Part shown: piece by piece, positions 13,427 to 25,200 of the stretch | Position numbering within the stretch: the stretch's first letter is position 1 | How the letters are laid out: each line of letters starts with the position of its first letter | From: Stratiolaelaps scimitus | Lineage: Eukaryota; Arthropoda; Arachnida; Mesostigmata; Laelapidae | Direction of reading: 5' to 3' | Length of the DNA stretch: 64,000 nt | Assembly (NCBI GenBank): GCA_019614645.1 | Contig: JABWDB010000021.1 | Span: forward strand, 3,906,001-3,970,000 | The notes under the pieces: generated by a model | Seen by the model: the letters and a program-made list of their open reading frames with translations, nothing else | Told to the model about the DNA's origin: nothing | Databases searched by the model: none | Position numbers and translations under genes: made by a program

Positions 13427-13906
13427 ATGCACCATCGTTTTTACAAAATCATTTTTACGTTGTTTATGATTTTTAACTCAATTTATTTTATGTATATACA
13501 TATACTTCAATTGTCGGGACATCCTTTATTTGATACAACTCCTACTGCGATAGCATTAAGTAACCAAAATAGTAGAGAGATATTGGCCTACGTAACAAAG
13601 GGAATAGGGTCGATTATTAATTTCTTCATTCACACATATAGGGATAGCACAAACTTGATCTATGTCAAAGTATATACGACAGTCGGGCATATCCGAGTTT
13701 TTCGTTACATAGTAGATTCGTTGAGTGAGACGGGCTGTATACGAAACAAGCGTATTGGAAAGTGTACACATCCGAAAGCAGATGCTGCGAGACTAAATGA
13801 ACTTGATCTCTTCAAAATGTGCCTCGTTAACTTCGTGCTCGGCGTTTTGTGTCATCGAAGTGGGTTTCCACTTTGCTCATATAGCGAGATGATCGGTTAT
13901 AGGTGA
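13427..13906 (+). CDS. Unrecognised 159-codon open frame
   Basis: This is the longest ATG-started open frame in an AT-rich block, where long frames are less expected by chance. The predicted product starts with a hydrophobic segment (about residues 5-27, rich in Phe, Ile and Met) and is otherwise mixed, with several cysteines near the end. I recognise no family. A second open frame, 12998-13303, lies upstream in the same orientation and has a charged, coiled-coil-like part (RLIRENEELNKG). Together they could be a decayed mobile element or a chance pair. Confidence 0.15.
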   Translation: MHHRFYKIIFTLFMIFNSIYFMYIHILQLSGHPLFDTTPTAIALSNQNSREILAYVTKGIGSIINFFIHTYRDSTNLIYVKVYTTVGHIRVFRYIVDSLSETGCIRNKRIGKCTHPKADAARLNELDLFKMCLVNFVLGVLCHRSGFPLCSYSEMIGYR

Positions 13907-14370
13907 ACGTCGAAGGCGAAGAGCCGCAGTGCGCTCTAGACGGCTTGTGGAGCCTGTTACTGGCGAAGCCTGTACATGAAACCTGTATAAAATGTCTCAT
14001 GACTCGCCAGTTCCTATGACCTAGCGACCTAGGTACGGGGCGTAAGGGGCCCCGTAATAGTGCCTTGCTATATAGCAGGGACAGGTGGTGACGTGTCGAT
14101 GATTCGACTGACTTGATGGCGGCACCAACCGCAGCAGTGGGTATTCGATATGCACGCCACGTGCGGTCGGCTGCGCGAAGCAGGCTGAATAATTCTGCTC
14201 GGTGGGGGAACAGATAGATTGACCTGTTGGGACCACCGCTCCGACGTTGTTCTTGCCCGGATCGTTGGAGGCGGCTGTACTAACCGCCCATCCTGTGTAG
14301 CCTAGTCACAACCATTCGGTAGTGTCATGTGTTGCTATTTCTGGGTCTTGATAGCGCTCCGCGGCAGAAG

Positions 14371-14460
14371 CACAATATTTCAATTCAATTTTTCACAATA
14401 TCACAATATTTCAATGTTTCAAAATACTTCAATTTTTCGCAATATTTCAATATTTTACAA
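14371..14460. repeat. Degenerate tandem repeat of a CACAATATTTCAA-like unit
   Basis: Five or six imperfect copies of a 12-16 base unit containing AATATTTCAA or AATTTTTC follow each other. Units vary by small indels, typical of an old minisatellite. Confidence 0.75.
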
Positions 14461-17400
14461 CATGTTAATTCAATAGATGTAGGTTCATGTCGAAAGTCGC
14501 AGTAGTGTGGATGGACTCAACTGAACAAATTATCGCACATTTCAGCTAACAAATGTGATCCTCCACACTGTCCGTAATCAACAACACGTGACTGCCTCAT
14601 TCAAACGGGTTTCTGGGTCGTAAAACTGTCATTCATATATTTTAAACCAAGTGAATAAAGTACAAATCTAATCTTGTCGTCGCGAAGCCACGTAGCTACA
14701 TGCTATCGATTGATATGCCATTTATCCACAAGCATTTACAAAAGAAGCAGATGTAATAAAATCGATTATTTGGAGCTAACGCCTAGGAATATAACAACAT
14801 ATATTGATACTGGTACCAATTATCATCATTGCTTTAGAAACAACTGAACTATTGGACATGTGTACGCCATCGATAAGTTTACAGCGATGGAACCTTTCCT
14901 GTTGAGAAATATAATCCATAAAAGATCCATAAAACCTTTCTATGCTAATCTTTTTTGATATTGTTCATCTAGGTATATCTTACTTGAATATCGTCACCAT
15001 ATTCACCCCGTGCCACATACGCGGCGTACCACGTTCACTAGAGCCATGTTATGATGACAACGTTCACGACATGTAGTATTACACTCTAAAGAGGGTCTGT
15101 CCACTCGGGGGCCAAGGGTGCGGGCCATAGAGGGTGATATCATGAGAGTGTTTTCCGATCACGAAGTCCGACGGTCATCACCGATGGTAACCACCGCCGC
15201 CACCGAGATCGTTTGATCTACTTGATGACTCGCAGGGGAATATATAATAATTTCGGAAGAAGAATAATTGGGAAACTCTCTCTATGGCTCCCCTGACAGC
15301 ATATGCAGTCAGCACTTATGCATATCTTTCACGATATGGTATTGTAGCTAGCCTATCATCAAACCTGTATCAGAGTGACTCAACAAGTCACGGCTGGCCC
15401 GTAGGCTAGACACTGCAAAATGACATTAACGAAATATTGTATCTTATAGATAAATCACATTGGATAGATCCTAAAGTTTGGAGACAGTCGTTCAGAAAGG
15501 AGTAAGTAGATATAAAAGTTGGGATTTAATTGTTGAACACATTTGTGGAACCTTAACTACTAGACTGCAATGTCTTTCACCAAACGTTTGCAGCAACAAT
15601 AGTTCGAACGTATCAAACTTAATAACCATTTGATCAGTCCTTTTGCTCTAGATGGAATTCTTGGTCATTTTGAAATATGTTTGCGGACTCATCAGTGCGG
15701 CATCTTCGGAAGCGCCACTTTCAAAGGACACACTTCCGCACCAATCAATTCCACTCGGCCGAATGGTAATCGAGCCTCCGATTCGTAAGGCAACGCTCCA
15801 ACGCTCCGTTCAACATAGTCACCCAGCTTCTCGTCTTGTTCCCGCGGTAGAGGCGTTGTCATTGGTTAATCTCTATCATTCCCCTTCACACGAGCTAGTT
15901 GTGGCCATCACCGAAGGAGTGGCGACATCTGTGTACTTCGATACGCTTCCGCGTAGCGCATACGAAGCACACCAAAAAAACCAAAAAAAAAGATGACCAT
16001 TGGCAACTATCGTTATCCTCACTAGAATAGTAGAAGCAGTAGTAGTAGTAGTGGTACTTTATTGGCGCACTATCAAAACTGTGCTACACACATTCGCATT
16101 TGGCCACACCTGTCATTATTCTGGTGGTGTTTTAACGGCGCAACGCTCCTCTTATGATTCTGCACTTTCACTGCTCCGCGACTCGACGAATATTAGACAC
16201 TTTATCATGATCTAAATATAACAGACGTAATTTTTAATGCGCAAATCGAGATGCGGTGGCCGGCGATCGCGAGCGTTAGCACTTACATTCGTACAGTACC
16301 GATCACTGCAATGTGAAGTTGTCGTTCATAACATTACAATGCTGTTTGATTTTCATTTGAGAATATTGTTTCGCTTGACGGAGATTGGAGCCAATCGTTA
16401 ATTTATATTCGGTGTTTTGTCGCTGTTCTTGGTAATGTGAAAAAAATATTGCTGAAGCCACGTGCACAAGTATCACAGATCTCGTTTTTTTTTCAAGTAG
16501 TATTTGCTATAAAATGGGGGGAAAATGTCGAAGAACGCACTACTGACGCTTGGAGAGGTAGAGCATGACCGACATACATGTACCGACATTGTCTGACCGT
16601 TGTGGGACCTTAGTAGCTGTTGCTCGTCGTCCGAAATATGAATTGGATGCACAAGTGCTGCGAGGATACAGAGACGGGACACAGGACCGGTTTTTCATCT
16701 AAATTGACGCGATGTTATAGGATCCCCTCGGAATTGATTAGTTGGCAGTAGTTAGAAAGAGAACAAGCGCGATGTACCGCTGTATTGCCGAGAACTTGGA
16801 AGCTTAGCGCTTTGGGTCATTATATGAATGGAACATTTAGATGTTTCCATTATGTATCACAGGAGACAGATTGAACTTGCTTTAAACTGTGCTCGTGCTT
16901 TTAGAGGGTGCTGGAAATAGAATAGCTTGCTGGACAACTCCCGCCAACGAAGACAACGTATATGTTTTGGAAATAAAATTAATTAGTGTGGTCATATGCC
17001 GCGGATCTGTCGCGAATGGATACAAGCCATGTTGTTCACACGATAACATGACATGATCTCGATTCTACTAAAGAGAATAAGCGTTTAACATTTTACATAC
17101 AGTACTGGACATATTCCAGTTGTAAACAGCGGCCACACTCTTAAAAAAGAAACGTATAGTCTAGGTGCAATTAGGCATAATTCACACAGTAATTAGATCA
17201 TCAAAGGCAAAGTAGCTGCATTCAGTAATATGCAGGGCATCTCAACCATCTGATCGGTGCTCTTTGGGGGCATACTGAATAGTGAACAAAACCGAGCTGA
17301 ATCGTATTGAACCTCTTAACATGACTGCTCTGGAATTATATGAACCTCACATTCAGCAACTGCCTTATGGATTCAGACGATAATACAGAAGCTACGGGCA

Positions 17401-18637
17401 AATGTCAGTTTTTCTATCGATCTGGTTGAATCAATGCTTCCATAATATCCATAGTTGCTGATAGGCAATTAAATGTTTATTTTGTTACATGAACCTCGTT
17501 CACAAATGTAACTATATGTTCACCTAGTTAATCTCTAATGCATATTTATGATTTGGACAAGAATCTGGGTTGTGTATGTGGCTCTGGAATCATTGCCACT
17601 CTATGATTTTATATCTACAAGCTACACTATCACAGGAATAGTTTGATATGTGCTAAGCAGTAAATATTATCACATGTCTTGTGTTAAATCAGTGTGTTGT
17701 TGCAACATATAGCATAGGGCAGTGTTGAATTTTACTATGCCGTTATGGAAAGTTGGATTATTTAAACCTGTGGCCAATCGGTTGAGTCTGTCAGTTGTTT
17801 GGTTTGCGTGTATAGATTTACTACAATCTGTGTATTTTAATCGCAAGATAATTGGTAGAGGAGCATTTTGGAGAACTTCGTCTCTGTTTTAATTTCACTT
17901 GTCGTGAAATCACGTAGTGAAGATGGTAAAGAAAAAATGCATTTTACTACATGTTCTCAGAAGGGGAATTCTGAGCTTAAATCAAATGGAATTGACGAAA
18001 GCAACTGTGCGACACCACTGTTTCTGTCCAAAGCAGCGATTCGTACAAGATTACCTGTATCCCATTATGTCCAAGTAGAATGATGCCAAATATGATATTA
18101 TGAGGAGCTTGGACGTGATCACGAGTCACCACTAATATTCTAATGAATTTACATATAATTCTACCGAAGACTCCTCATTTTAAAAGAGCAGAGTTTTTTT
18201 TGTTTTTTCTTCAACGGTCTCCTACCAGCCGCCAGTAGCAGTCGTCATACTGATAACACTGTGGGCAAGGATCAACACGTGGCGGTGTTCGTTTGTAACC
18301 GAATTATGCGTCCACCAACCTCCAGGATCACTTGCCCTATCGTCTGCCCATAGTGGCTTACGTATGAACGAGTATTCGCTGTTGCCGTTACTGTCGCTTC
18401 TATCCCGGCTGATGTTGTTGTTCTGCCGTTGCTGATAAGGCTGGCGCGCGCATGACTGAGTCTGGGTTGGGATTCCAAGATGCCATTCCGTTTGAACACT
18501 ACCCAAGAGCTCTCGGGTGAGTGTTTGATAAAAATAAAAAAACACAAACCAGTTATTGGACGCTACCGATCTCGTCATCAGACCCCCCCCTCGATCGCCT
18601 TCATTCTCTGCATCAGTCGCCACCCTCTATGCCGTGC

Positions 18638-18670
18638 TATAAAACGGCATTACGCATGTTGTGAGCATCA
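18638..18670 (+). promoter_or_regulatory. TATA/initiator promoter of the first GY-rich gene
   Basis: TATAAAA at 18638-18644 is followed about 30 bases later by a TCACAG initiator-like site, with A at 18670 as the likely start of transcription. This leaves a leader of about 35 bases before the ATG at 18705. Confidence 0.65.
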
Positions 18671-18704
18671 CAGATTTGTCTCTGGTCTCACAGCAACCGC
18701 CGAT

Positions 18705-19476
18705 ATGCAGAAGGCTCTGGTGAGTTTTACGACGATTTGCTCCATACGATTTTGCACGACGAATATCTAATCCTGCGGGCTTCAGTTGAGGACAGAGCAA
18801 ACAAATTCGAGACCCAAGAACACCTCGAAGTCGTCTTTCGACTAGAATTGGTGTTTGGTGCTTCGAGCTTTCCTGTGTGGCCTTATATCAAAAGGTCTTA
18901 ATCTTAGTCTGAAACCTAATTTCAAGCGTACGAAGCATTACTCAGCAGGCTAGATCAGCTAAGTTATAGATCAGCTCGTCTAGAGAGGACTTCATTTTGC
19001 TGACCATCGAATGATAGCATGTGTATTGCTCCGATATTGCTTGGTAAGACCGTTGCAAGTAGCATTGCTATTATCAAACGATATTGCAAGTTATTCAGTA
19101 AAGAGAATCCTTATTCACACTTGAATGAAGGAAGTGTACGAATCAAATTTAAAATTCCAAATTGCCGATCGTCCGATCAGTGAATTTGCGGAATACAAAG
19201 GTGTCATCTGTTGAATTAACAGAAAGAGATTCCATGCCCTAAATAGACCCGAAGACAGATGGGTATAAAACCCATTCGTTGTCTTCTACATTTGAAAAGG
19301 AAGACCTTTTGAGTACTTTGAAAATAAGCCAAATACAATATTATACTAATGACGTAAATAGCTTGCTAACATAACCATAACATTTTCCGACATTGTGAAT
19401 ATGATCGACATAATGTTTTGAATAACCCTGCGATCTAGCTAGCCACCATGGGCAATAGTCTATACATAAGCACACC

Positions 19477-19510
<34 letters not shown>

Positions 19511-19831
19511 GTATATATGTCTGCAAAGTTTATTCCAATCATGTTTTGTTCATATATCAATGTGTCCGTCTGTGTGATGTTTCAGACCCTGTTCTTCCTC
19601 GTGGCGTTGGTGTGTGTTGCTTCGGCGCACTTCTACGGACGCCGCTACTATGGCGGCTATGGTTTAGGCTACGGTGGTTACGGTCACGGCTATGGCTCAT
19701 ACGGCTACTCTCCTCTTTACTCTAGCTACGGCGGATACGGCCTTGGCTATGGTGGATACGGTCTCGGCTATGGTGGATACGGTCTCGGCTATAGCGGATA
19801 CGGCGGATATGGTGGCATTTACTTCAAGTAA
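18705..19831 (+). CDS. Secreted Gly/Tyr-rich small protein 1 (two exons)
   Basis: The gene joins exon 18705-18719 (five codons, MQKAL) to exon 19586-19831 across an 866-base intron with GTGAGT donor and TTTCAG acceptor, both in phase 0. The product is 86 residues. A signal peptide of about 19 residues (Met-Gln-Lys-Ala-Leu, then TLFFLVALVCVASA) is followed by a basic HFYGRRYYGG start and then near-perfect repeats of YGGYGLG and GYG to the C-terminus (FK). Gly and Tyr dominate and there is no cysteine in the mature part. Such short GY-rich secreted proteins occur in arthropods as cuticle components or antimicrobial glycine-rich peptides; which applies here cannot be told. The exon pattern is the same as in the gene at 21099. 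Confidence 0.85.
19471..19518. repeat. (CA)n(TA)n microsatellite in the GY1 intron
   Basis: A CA run passes into a TA run in the 3' part of the first GY-rich gene's intron, about 70 bases before the acceptor. Confidence 0.93.
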
Positions 19832-20004
19832 ACAATCCATCACAGATGAAGCAATGATTTGTGGCGAATGGGAATCTCATTCAGCCCCAGGACTGATTAA
19901 CCCAATCATCAGGCTTGACTGACTTGACTGAAACCGACTGGAATATTCGAAATCCGCCCTCCGAAAACAGACTGTTGGAGGCTCATATGGATCTTCCACA
20001 GTTT

Positions 20005-20010
20005 AATAAA
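20005..20010 (+). terminator. Polyadenylation signal of the first GY-rich gene
   Basis: AATAAA about 175 bases after the stop codon; the expected signal for the upstream gene. Confidence 0.55.
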
Positions 20011-21017
20011 TAGGTTACGAAAATGAGCTAACAATAATAATAATAATAAATCATTTTATTATAAATCAATGCGTACCCATCCTATTTTGTGGTATAGGTT
20101 TACAAGGAAATATACTATAATTAAAATATACCATTATTAATTAACTTTTCCAAAGCCAGCTGAATATATATGTCGATCGATTTATGCCATTTGCATGTCA
20201 GAGGGATCTCTTTATACAATGATTAAATTAATATATATGTATATTACACGTATATGAATATTGTAGAACGCGGTGCCCTCATCGAAATCTTGGTCGCCAT
20301 CACTTCGTTTATCTTCTTGTTCAGATTGCACGACTACACCATCGGGACCAGTCGATTTCGCGCTAATATCACATAGATGAATCATTATTATCAGATATTT
20401 CAATCAGATCCGGACTGCATCTACCGAAATTGCCGAACGAACTGAATCACATAAGTAACAAAGGCGGAGACAAAAAAATCGACGCTTCCTCGTTCTCGCT
20501 CTCCTTCTTTTTCTCTCTCTCTCTCGCTCGATGATACTGCCAGCCCTGTGTGCGTGCCAAATTCTACCAAAAATGTCATCCAGGGCAGTGCGACAGATCG
20601 TCGTACCGTACGACATTGGCGATGTTGGCCCGCCCTCAATGAATCCTCTCTATGAGAGAATTTAGCTAGACACTTTAGGGAAAGAAAAAAAATCAGCGCG
20701 CGCCACTGTAGTTCTGGCCAGGCTGTACTGTTTACCAGCTGCTGGAAACGATGATGAGGGGGGGAGGAGGCTGTTCGGGGAAGAATGCTTTTTCCAGAAG
20801 ATTTTTTGGATTTGGGTCTGCCGCCCGCCCGATAAGGAAGCGGTGACAATGATGTCCGCTGTCGAAAACTGGCCTAGGGGAGCGTGACATCGACAACAAG
20901 GGAGAGTGTTTCGCACTTCTGGGAGATGAGGAGAGCAGATGAATCGAATTCATTGGAGTCGTATTGTAGCGTTCGAGTGAGGGCAAACTCGCAATGTCGA
21001 CCATCGATCTTGAGCCG
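20011..21017. other. Spacer between the two GY-rich genes
   Basis: About 1 kb with an AAT-repeat patch (20032-20050), AT-rich DNA and a pyrimidine-rich CTCTCT patch near 20510. Minus-strand open frames at 20421-21055 overlap the GY2 promoter and look like composition effects. No further member of the GY family is visible here. Confidence 0.5.
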
Positions 21018-21060
21018 TATATAAGCTCGGGAAATACAGGAGGTCGGCACCTCACTCAGT
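21018..21060 (+). promoter_or_regulatory. TATA/initiator promoter of the second GY-rich gene
   Basis: TATATAAG at 21018-21025 precedes a classical arthropod initiator, TCAGT (21056-21060), at a spacing of 35-40 bases. A TCACT a few bases upstream is an alternative start site. The leader to the ATG at 21099 is about 40 bases and A/C-rich (CCAACCAACTAAACAACC), a favourable start context. Confidence 0.7.
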
Positions 21061-21098
21061 CAGCAGCACTTGAGCGATAACCAACCAACTAAACAACC

Positions 21099-21971
21099 AT
21101 GCAGAGCGTTGCGGTAAGCACACTCCACACTAGAATCTAAAACATTGAGTATTGGCATAATACATGTTAATACAATTTTGCTTTAGCTTAGTTAGGCAAC
21201 GAATCTAGGATGTAAAATAGAGCCACGATGTTGATTTCGAGTTGAAGACATGTTCTAGAATTCCCTTAGTATCAAGTGTCCCCAATACTCTCGAGACTGC
21301 AAAGTAGCTAGTGTTACAAACTGTTCATGTTAGAATAATATTATAATTATGCATTCTATCATTGCAACTTTGTGGACCTATAGCTTTGGCTCCTTGTGAC
21401 ACCTTGGCAGGGTTGTGCCTTTACTCTCGCTATGAAAGGATGCCAGTGCCACTATAACGTGAATCGTCCATCTTCGAATCATCCATCAACCCCATGCCTT
21501 TTTATCCTATCATCCCCTTGTGGAACTACCACAATACTTGGAGGTTCTTCAAATGCGGAACTTTGCCCCCATTCCATTCACTGGTAGAGCAGAAAGCGTA
21601 TTTTGTAGTATATCAAACTTTCTTCACATCCTTGATTAGCCTAAATAGACGTCCCTCTCACCATATCAACTGTAGAAACGATCCTGATACACAACCAGGC
21701 GTTGTCGAATTCGGTGTCCACCGTTCCATAGAATCCTGTTAATAACAAAATGTGCTTCTCTGACCTTACACTGTACTAGACCCTCATCTTCGTCCTGGCC
21801 CTTGTCTGCATGGCCTCCGCAACCTACTATGGTGGTTGGGGATACGGCCTTGGAGGATATGGCCTTGGCTACGCAGGTTATGGACTCGGCTATGGAGGTT
21901 ACGGACTCGGCTACCACACCGTCGGCTACCCCCTCTATGGCGGATACTATGGCGGCTACTGGAAGAAGTAA
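21099..21971 (+). CDS. Secreted Gly/Tyr-rich small protein 2 (two exons)
   Basis: Exon 21099-21113 encodes MQSVA. Exon 21780-21971 begins TLIFVLALVCMASA, and the two join in phase 0 across a 666-base intron (GTAAGC donor; CTAG acceptor). The product is 68 residues: a signal peptide of about 19 residues, then TYYGGWGYGLGGYG, repeats of GYGLGYGG, a less repetitive HTVGYPLYGG part, and a basic WKK end. The signal peptide closely matches the gene at 18705, and exon lengths, phase and promoter type agree, so the two are tandem paralogues. A cuticular or antimicrobial role is inferred from composition only. Confidence 0.86.
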
Positions 21972-22104
21972 AAATGAGTGTGAAAGCCATTGAAAGAATG
22001 ACAACGGAAGACGACAAATAACAACACAGCTGTCTCCGTTTCCTTTTTTTATTTCCACCTCCTACTAAATTACAAATGGTTGAATCTTTTGGTTGTGTAC
22101 TTGA

Positions 22105-22110
22105 AATAAA
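22105..22110 (+). terminator. Polyadenylation signal of the second GY-rich gene
   Basis: AATAAA 134 bases after the stop codon, the only such signal close downstream. Confidence 0.6.
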
Positions 22111-22235
22111 CGAGATTTTGACATGAATGAATGTTGCTCTCGTTTTACTTTCATTTGCTGCTATTACTGCTGTAGAGACTGCCATCCATACGTAGAACAG
22201 AGTTAGTTTACCTACTACCTGTCACCCGGTCAATG

Positions 22236-22236
22236 T

Positions 22237-22262
<26 letters not shown>
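22236..22262. repeat. (TA)n microsatellite
   Basis: TA dinucleotide run of about 13 units. Confidence 0.95.
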
Positions 22263-22269
<7 letters not shown>

Positions 22270-25200
22270 CTATATATACGGTCTATAGGCATCTCTAGTG
22301 GGCCGTAGTGCTGCTGCATCACCCATTACAAATACTCATTACCAAATTGTAGATGTTGTATGTTGTGAGAGTGGTTATATATACAGAAATTTCGGGCAAT
22401 TTTCCTTTTTCGAGCGAGTTCTCAGAATGAACAAATTGAAGGACAGCAGTGAGGGTCAATTTTCCCATTTTTCGATTTCGAAGGCTTGTTTGCAACCTCG
22501 TCTCGCGCGTTCGGTAGTCTTGCAAGTTGCAACTAATTTACAATCATTTATGTACTTGCTCCATGCTCAAGGTGACAGTAAAGAAAAACAATAGCAAATA
22601 ACGTTAACACAATCGCTCCAAGATCGATTGCGCGATACAACTTCAGCCCTAAAACCGATCGGGCTGGTGTCCGATAAAAGCCTTATACAATATGCTACAT
22701 CTGACACTACAGGACCTTGATTGACCCATAAATTCTATTAAACTTTAGAAAATATTTTCTTCAAATTTACACATTTGAAAACGTGCAAGATAACACTACA
22801 GTCATTTCCAATCCTTCATAAAAGTAGATAGCTAATAACAACAAAGGCAAATAACGTGAATCTACCTTATATTTGATATATTGCGATTCTTTACTCCTAA
22901 TCTCCTATTTTACTTTTTCGGTAGGCATTTACTCTTTGCCTCTGACTAAGTGGAAAACGATGACAAGCCGATGGTGAAATAGTGCTAGCCTGATGAGACA
23001 CAGAATTTAACCCATAGCAACTGTCTTCTAATAAACGCAAGGTTGTGTCTTCTAAAAGCACAGTTGTCATGGAACAATTTCTATCGATATCCGGGCTTGA
23101 CGTTGCTTAGCATCGGTGATCGGAAGAGAGCCGGCGTATTCAACGTGGTATGGCCGATCGAAACAAACTCGACCTAGGGGTCGCATTTGATCAGCTCTGG
23201 AGGGTGATCATAATTTTCGAATCGTATAGTTAAGTACCGGCAACAAAAGTTTCCCACCCAAAAGATAGCCTACGTTCTAACCAGGAGAAAGAAACCAAGC
23301 CAAGCATAGAAACACATTTAGTCAAATAGGCATTTGATGGACGTCAATCGTATGCGCTCCTGATAAATGCCCAGCAAAACCCTTTGCGACCTGTCCCCGT
23401 CCGTACGCACCCGGGTCTCTAAAAGCGCTTGCGGTGATCGTACAAGCCTTGGACATGTGCACAAACCTCCAACAGCATTAAGGCTGTTGTGTAGTCAGTA
23501 AACGAGAAGCGGGTTCTAACAGAGGGTATAGTGGCCAGAGAGGAAAATAGTGAGAGAGAGAATGAGTGAGTTGTCCAATACTCTGCAAAATAGACCAAGA
23601 GTGACTCCCTACGCTACAACGGACCACAAGTTCGCATAACCCGTTTCGTTCCGCGCCAACGTACCGTGTTGTTGCAGAAGATGCTTGCTTATACATAGGT
23701 TTGCTACACGAGTCTGCATCCCCTTGCGGGACCTTCACATCCCTATTTCCTCCTGTAAGGATCCTCCTATCATTCTCTTAGAAATCGCCTTGTTGGAGCC
23801 AGCCCTCGCGCCCACAAGCCCTTTGAGCCTCCTCGCTAACGCTCACGAAGCATGCGTGTCGGCTCTCGCTGCAGCGGAAGTCGGGATGGCCCACCACAAC
23901 GACGCCGAGGGGTCCTTGCCCACGAATACGGCTATGGCCGTGTCTGGCAGCCAACGGATAGGATGGGCATAGGGTAGGAGCGGGTTGGTGGATGGGTGAC
24001 CCGTGGGTAAAAAGGAGAACAAAACGAGGGCAGGAAGGTGCACCCGGGCGTAAAACCCACCCTAGACTCACCCCCCCACAGCACCCCATGTCTCCAATCC
24101 TTGTCCATTGCTCCAAGGTCCCCACTGACTGCGTGGCCCCTTACCCGTCCCTTCCATCCCGTTCAACCGTATTCCCGACCCGCAGCAAGTAGATGCATCG
24201 TAGAGGACCCAGCAGAACCTGCAAGCACGCACGCAGCGTGCTCCTGTACGCGAACGCCTTCCTGCAACGCGCCAACGTCTGGCTGCTGTACCATAGCAAC
24301 CCCGTGCGTAGCCTCACCAAATCTCTCGCCGTTGTCTCTGGGAGGTCGCTTGGCGGCCGTGGCCGCGACCACTTCCGCCCGCCGCCCTTGAGTCAAGTCG
24401 GGTCGGGTCGCTCAGTCAGTCAGTCCGTCCGTCCGTCTGTCCTCCTTTCGCTTAGATGGCACTGCAATGCAGTAACAGCAATACAGCCGCGGCGGCAGTG
24501 GCGGCGGCAGCAGGCGGCAGCCGAGAACGAAACGATGGGCTGAGGGGACAACGCTGAGGGATGTGATGCTGGGATACGCTTGGAGAGCATCGGACGTTGT
24601 TACTGCTATTCCTGCTACTGCCAGTTCGTTGCGCACTGTTGTTGTTGTTGTTGGAAGTATTCCTATCTCGCTCTCTCTCTCGCACTTGCCCGCTTTCTGC
24701 TACAACATCCGGCCTGTTTATATTTATTACAATGCATCACAACCCATCAGCAGCATATGACGCTGCATCGGGATAGCGCCCAATGGCTGGCACATTCCCC
24801 CAATATCCCCATCTGCTGCTGTGACCCCTCACCAGAGAATAAGAGAACTGCAGCCCTCCCAGAACCACCCTACTCCCGCCCCCATCAACGGGTATTACTT
24901 GCATGCTTGCTTGCTTGCATGGATCCCGCCACCCTGCATCGTCATGTTGCTGCACAGATTCAACGTGCGGTGTGAGGCCAGCCGGGCCGCAACAACACCA
25001 ACAACAAACCTCACGCCTCCCCAGCTGGCTGACCTGTGTTGTATGTCATCCGTCTCTGAAGACCTCATATCTGCCATTTCTACCACTACTACTATTCCCC
25101 TTTCGACGTCCGCTTTTTGTACGTCTGAGGTAGGGCCACAGCGGTAGCGAAGGGGGTCACGAACAACCTCTTTGAATCTGCGTCTCTTTGACATCTGTGT

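Larger units (their letters stand above)
10128..18637. other. Stretch with no supported gene
   Basis: A GC-richer block at about 10150-10650 is open on both strands (120 codons on the minus strand, 10238-10600), with no recognised domain. From 10650 the DNA is AT-rich. A purine/pyrimidine-skewed block at 12450-12930 gives long open frames on both strands through low complexity. An AT-rich open frame lies at 13427-13906 and degenerate tandem repeats at 14371-14460. Nothing else could be supported. Confidence 0.45.

Noticed and set aside
18222..18623. 133-codon minus-strand frame just upstream of the first GY-rich gene
   Set aside because: No family resemblance and no splice partners; it ends close to the well-supported plus-strand promoter.
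20421..21055. Minus-strand frames of 84-142 codons
   Set aside because: They overlap the GY2 promoter and consist largely of Ser, Arg and Pro low-complexity sequence.
21666..22185. Minus-strand frames of 130-133 codons
   Set aside because: Shadows of the GY2 coding repeats, which leave the opposite strand open.
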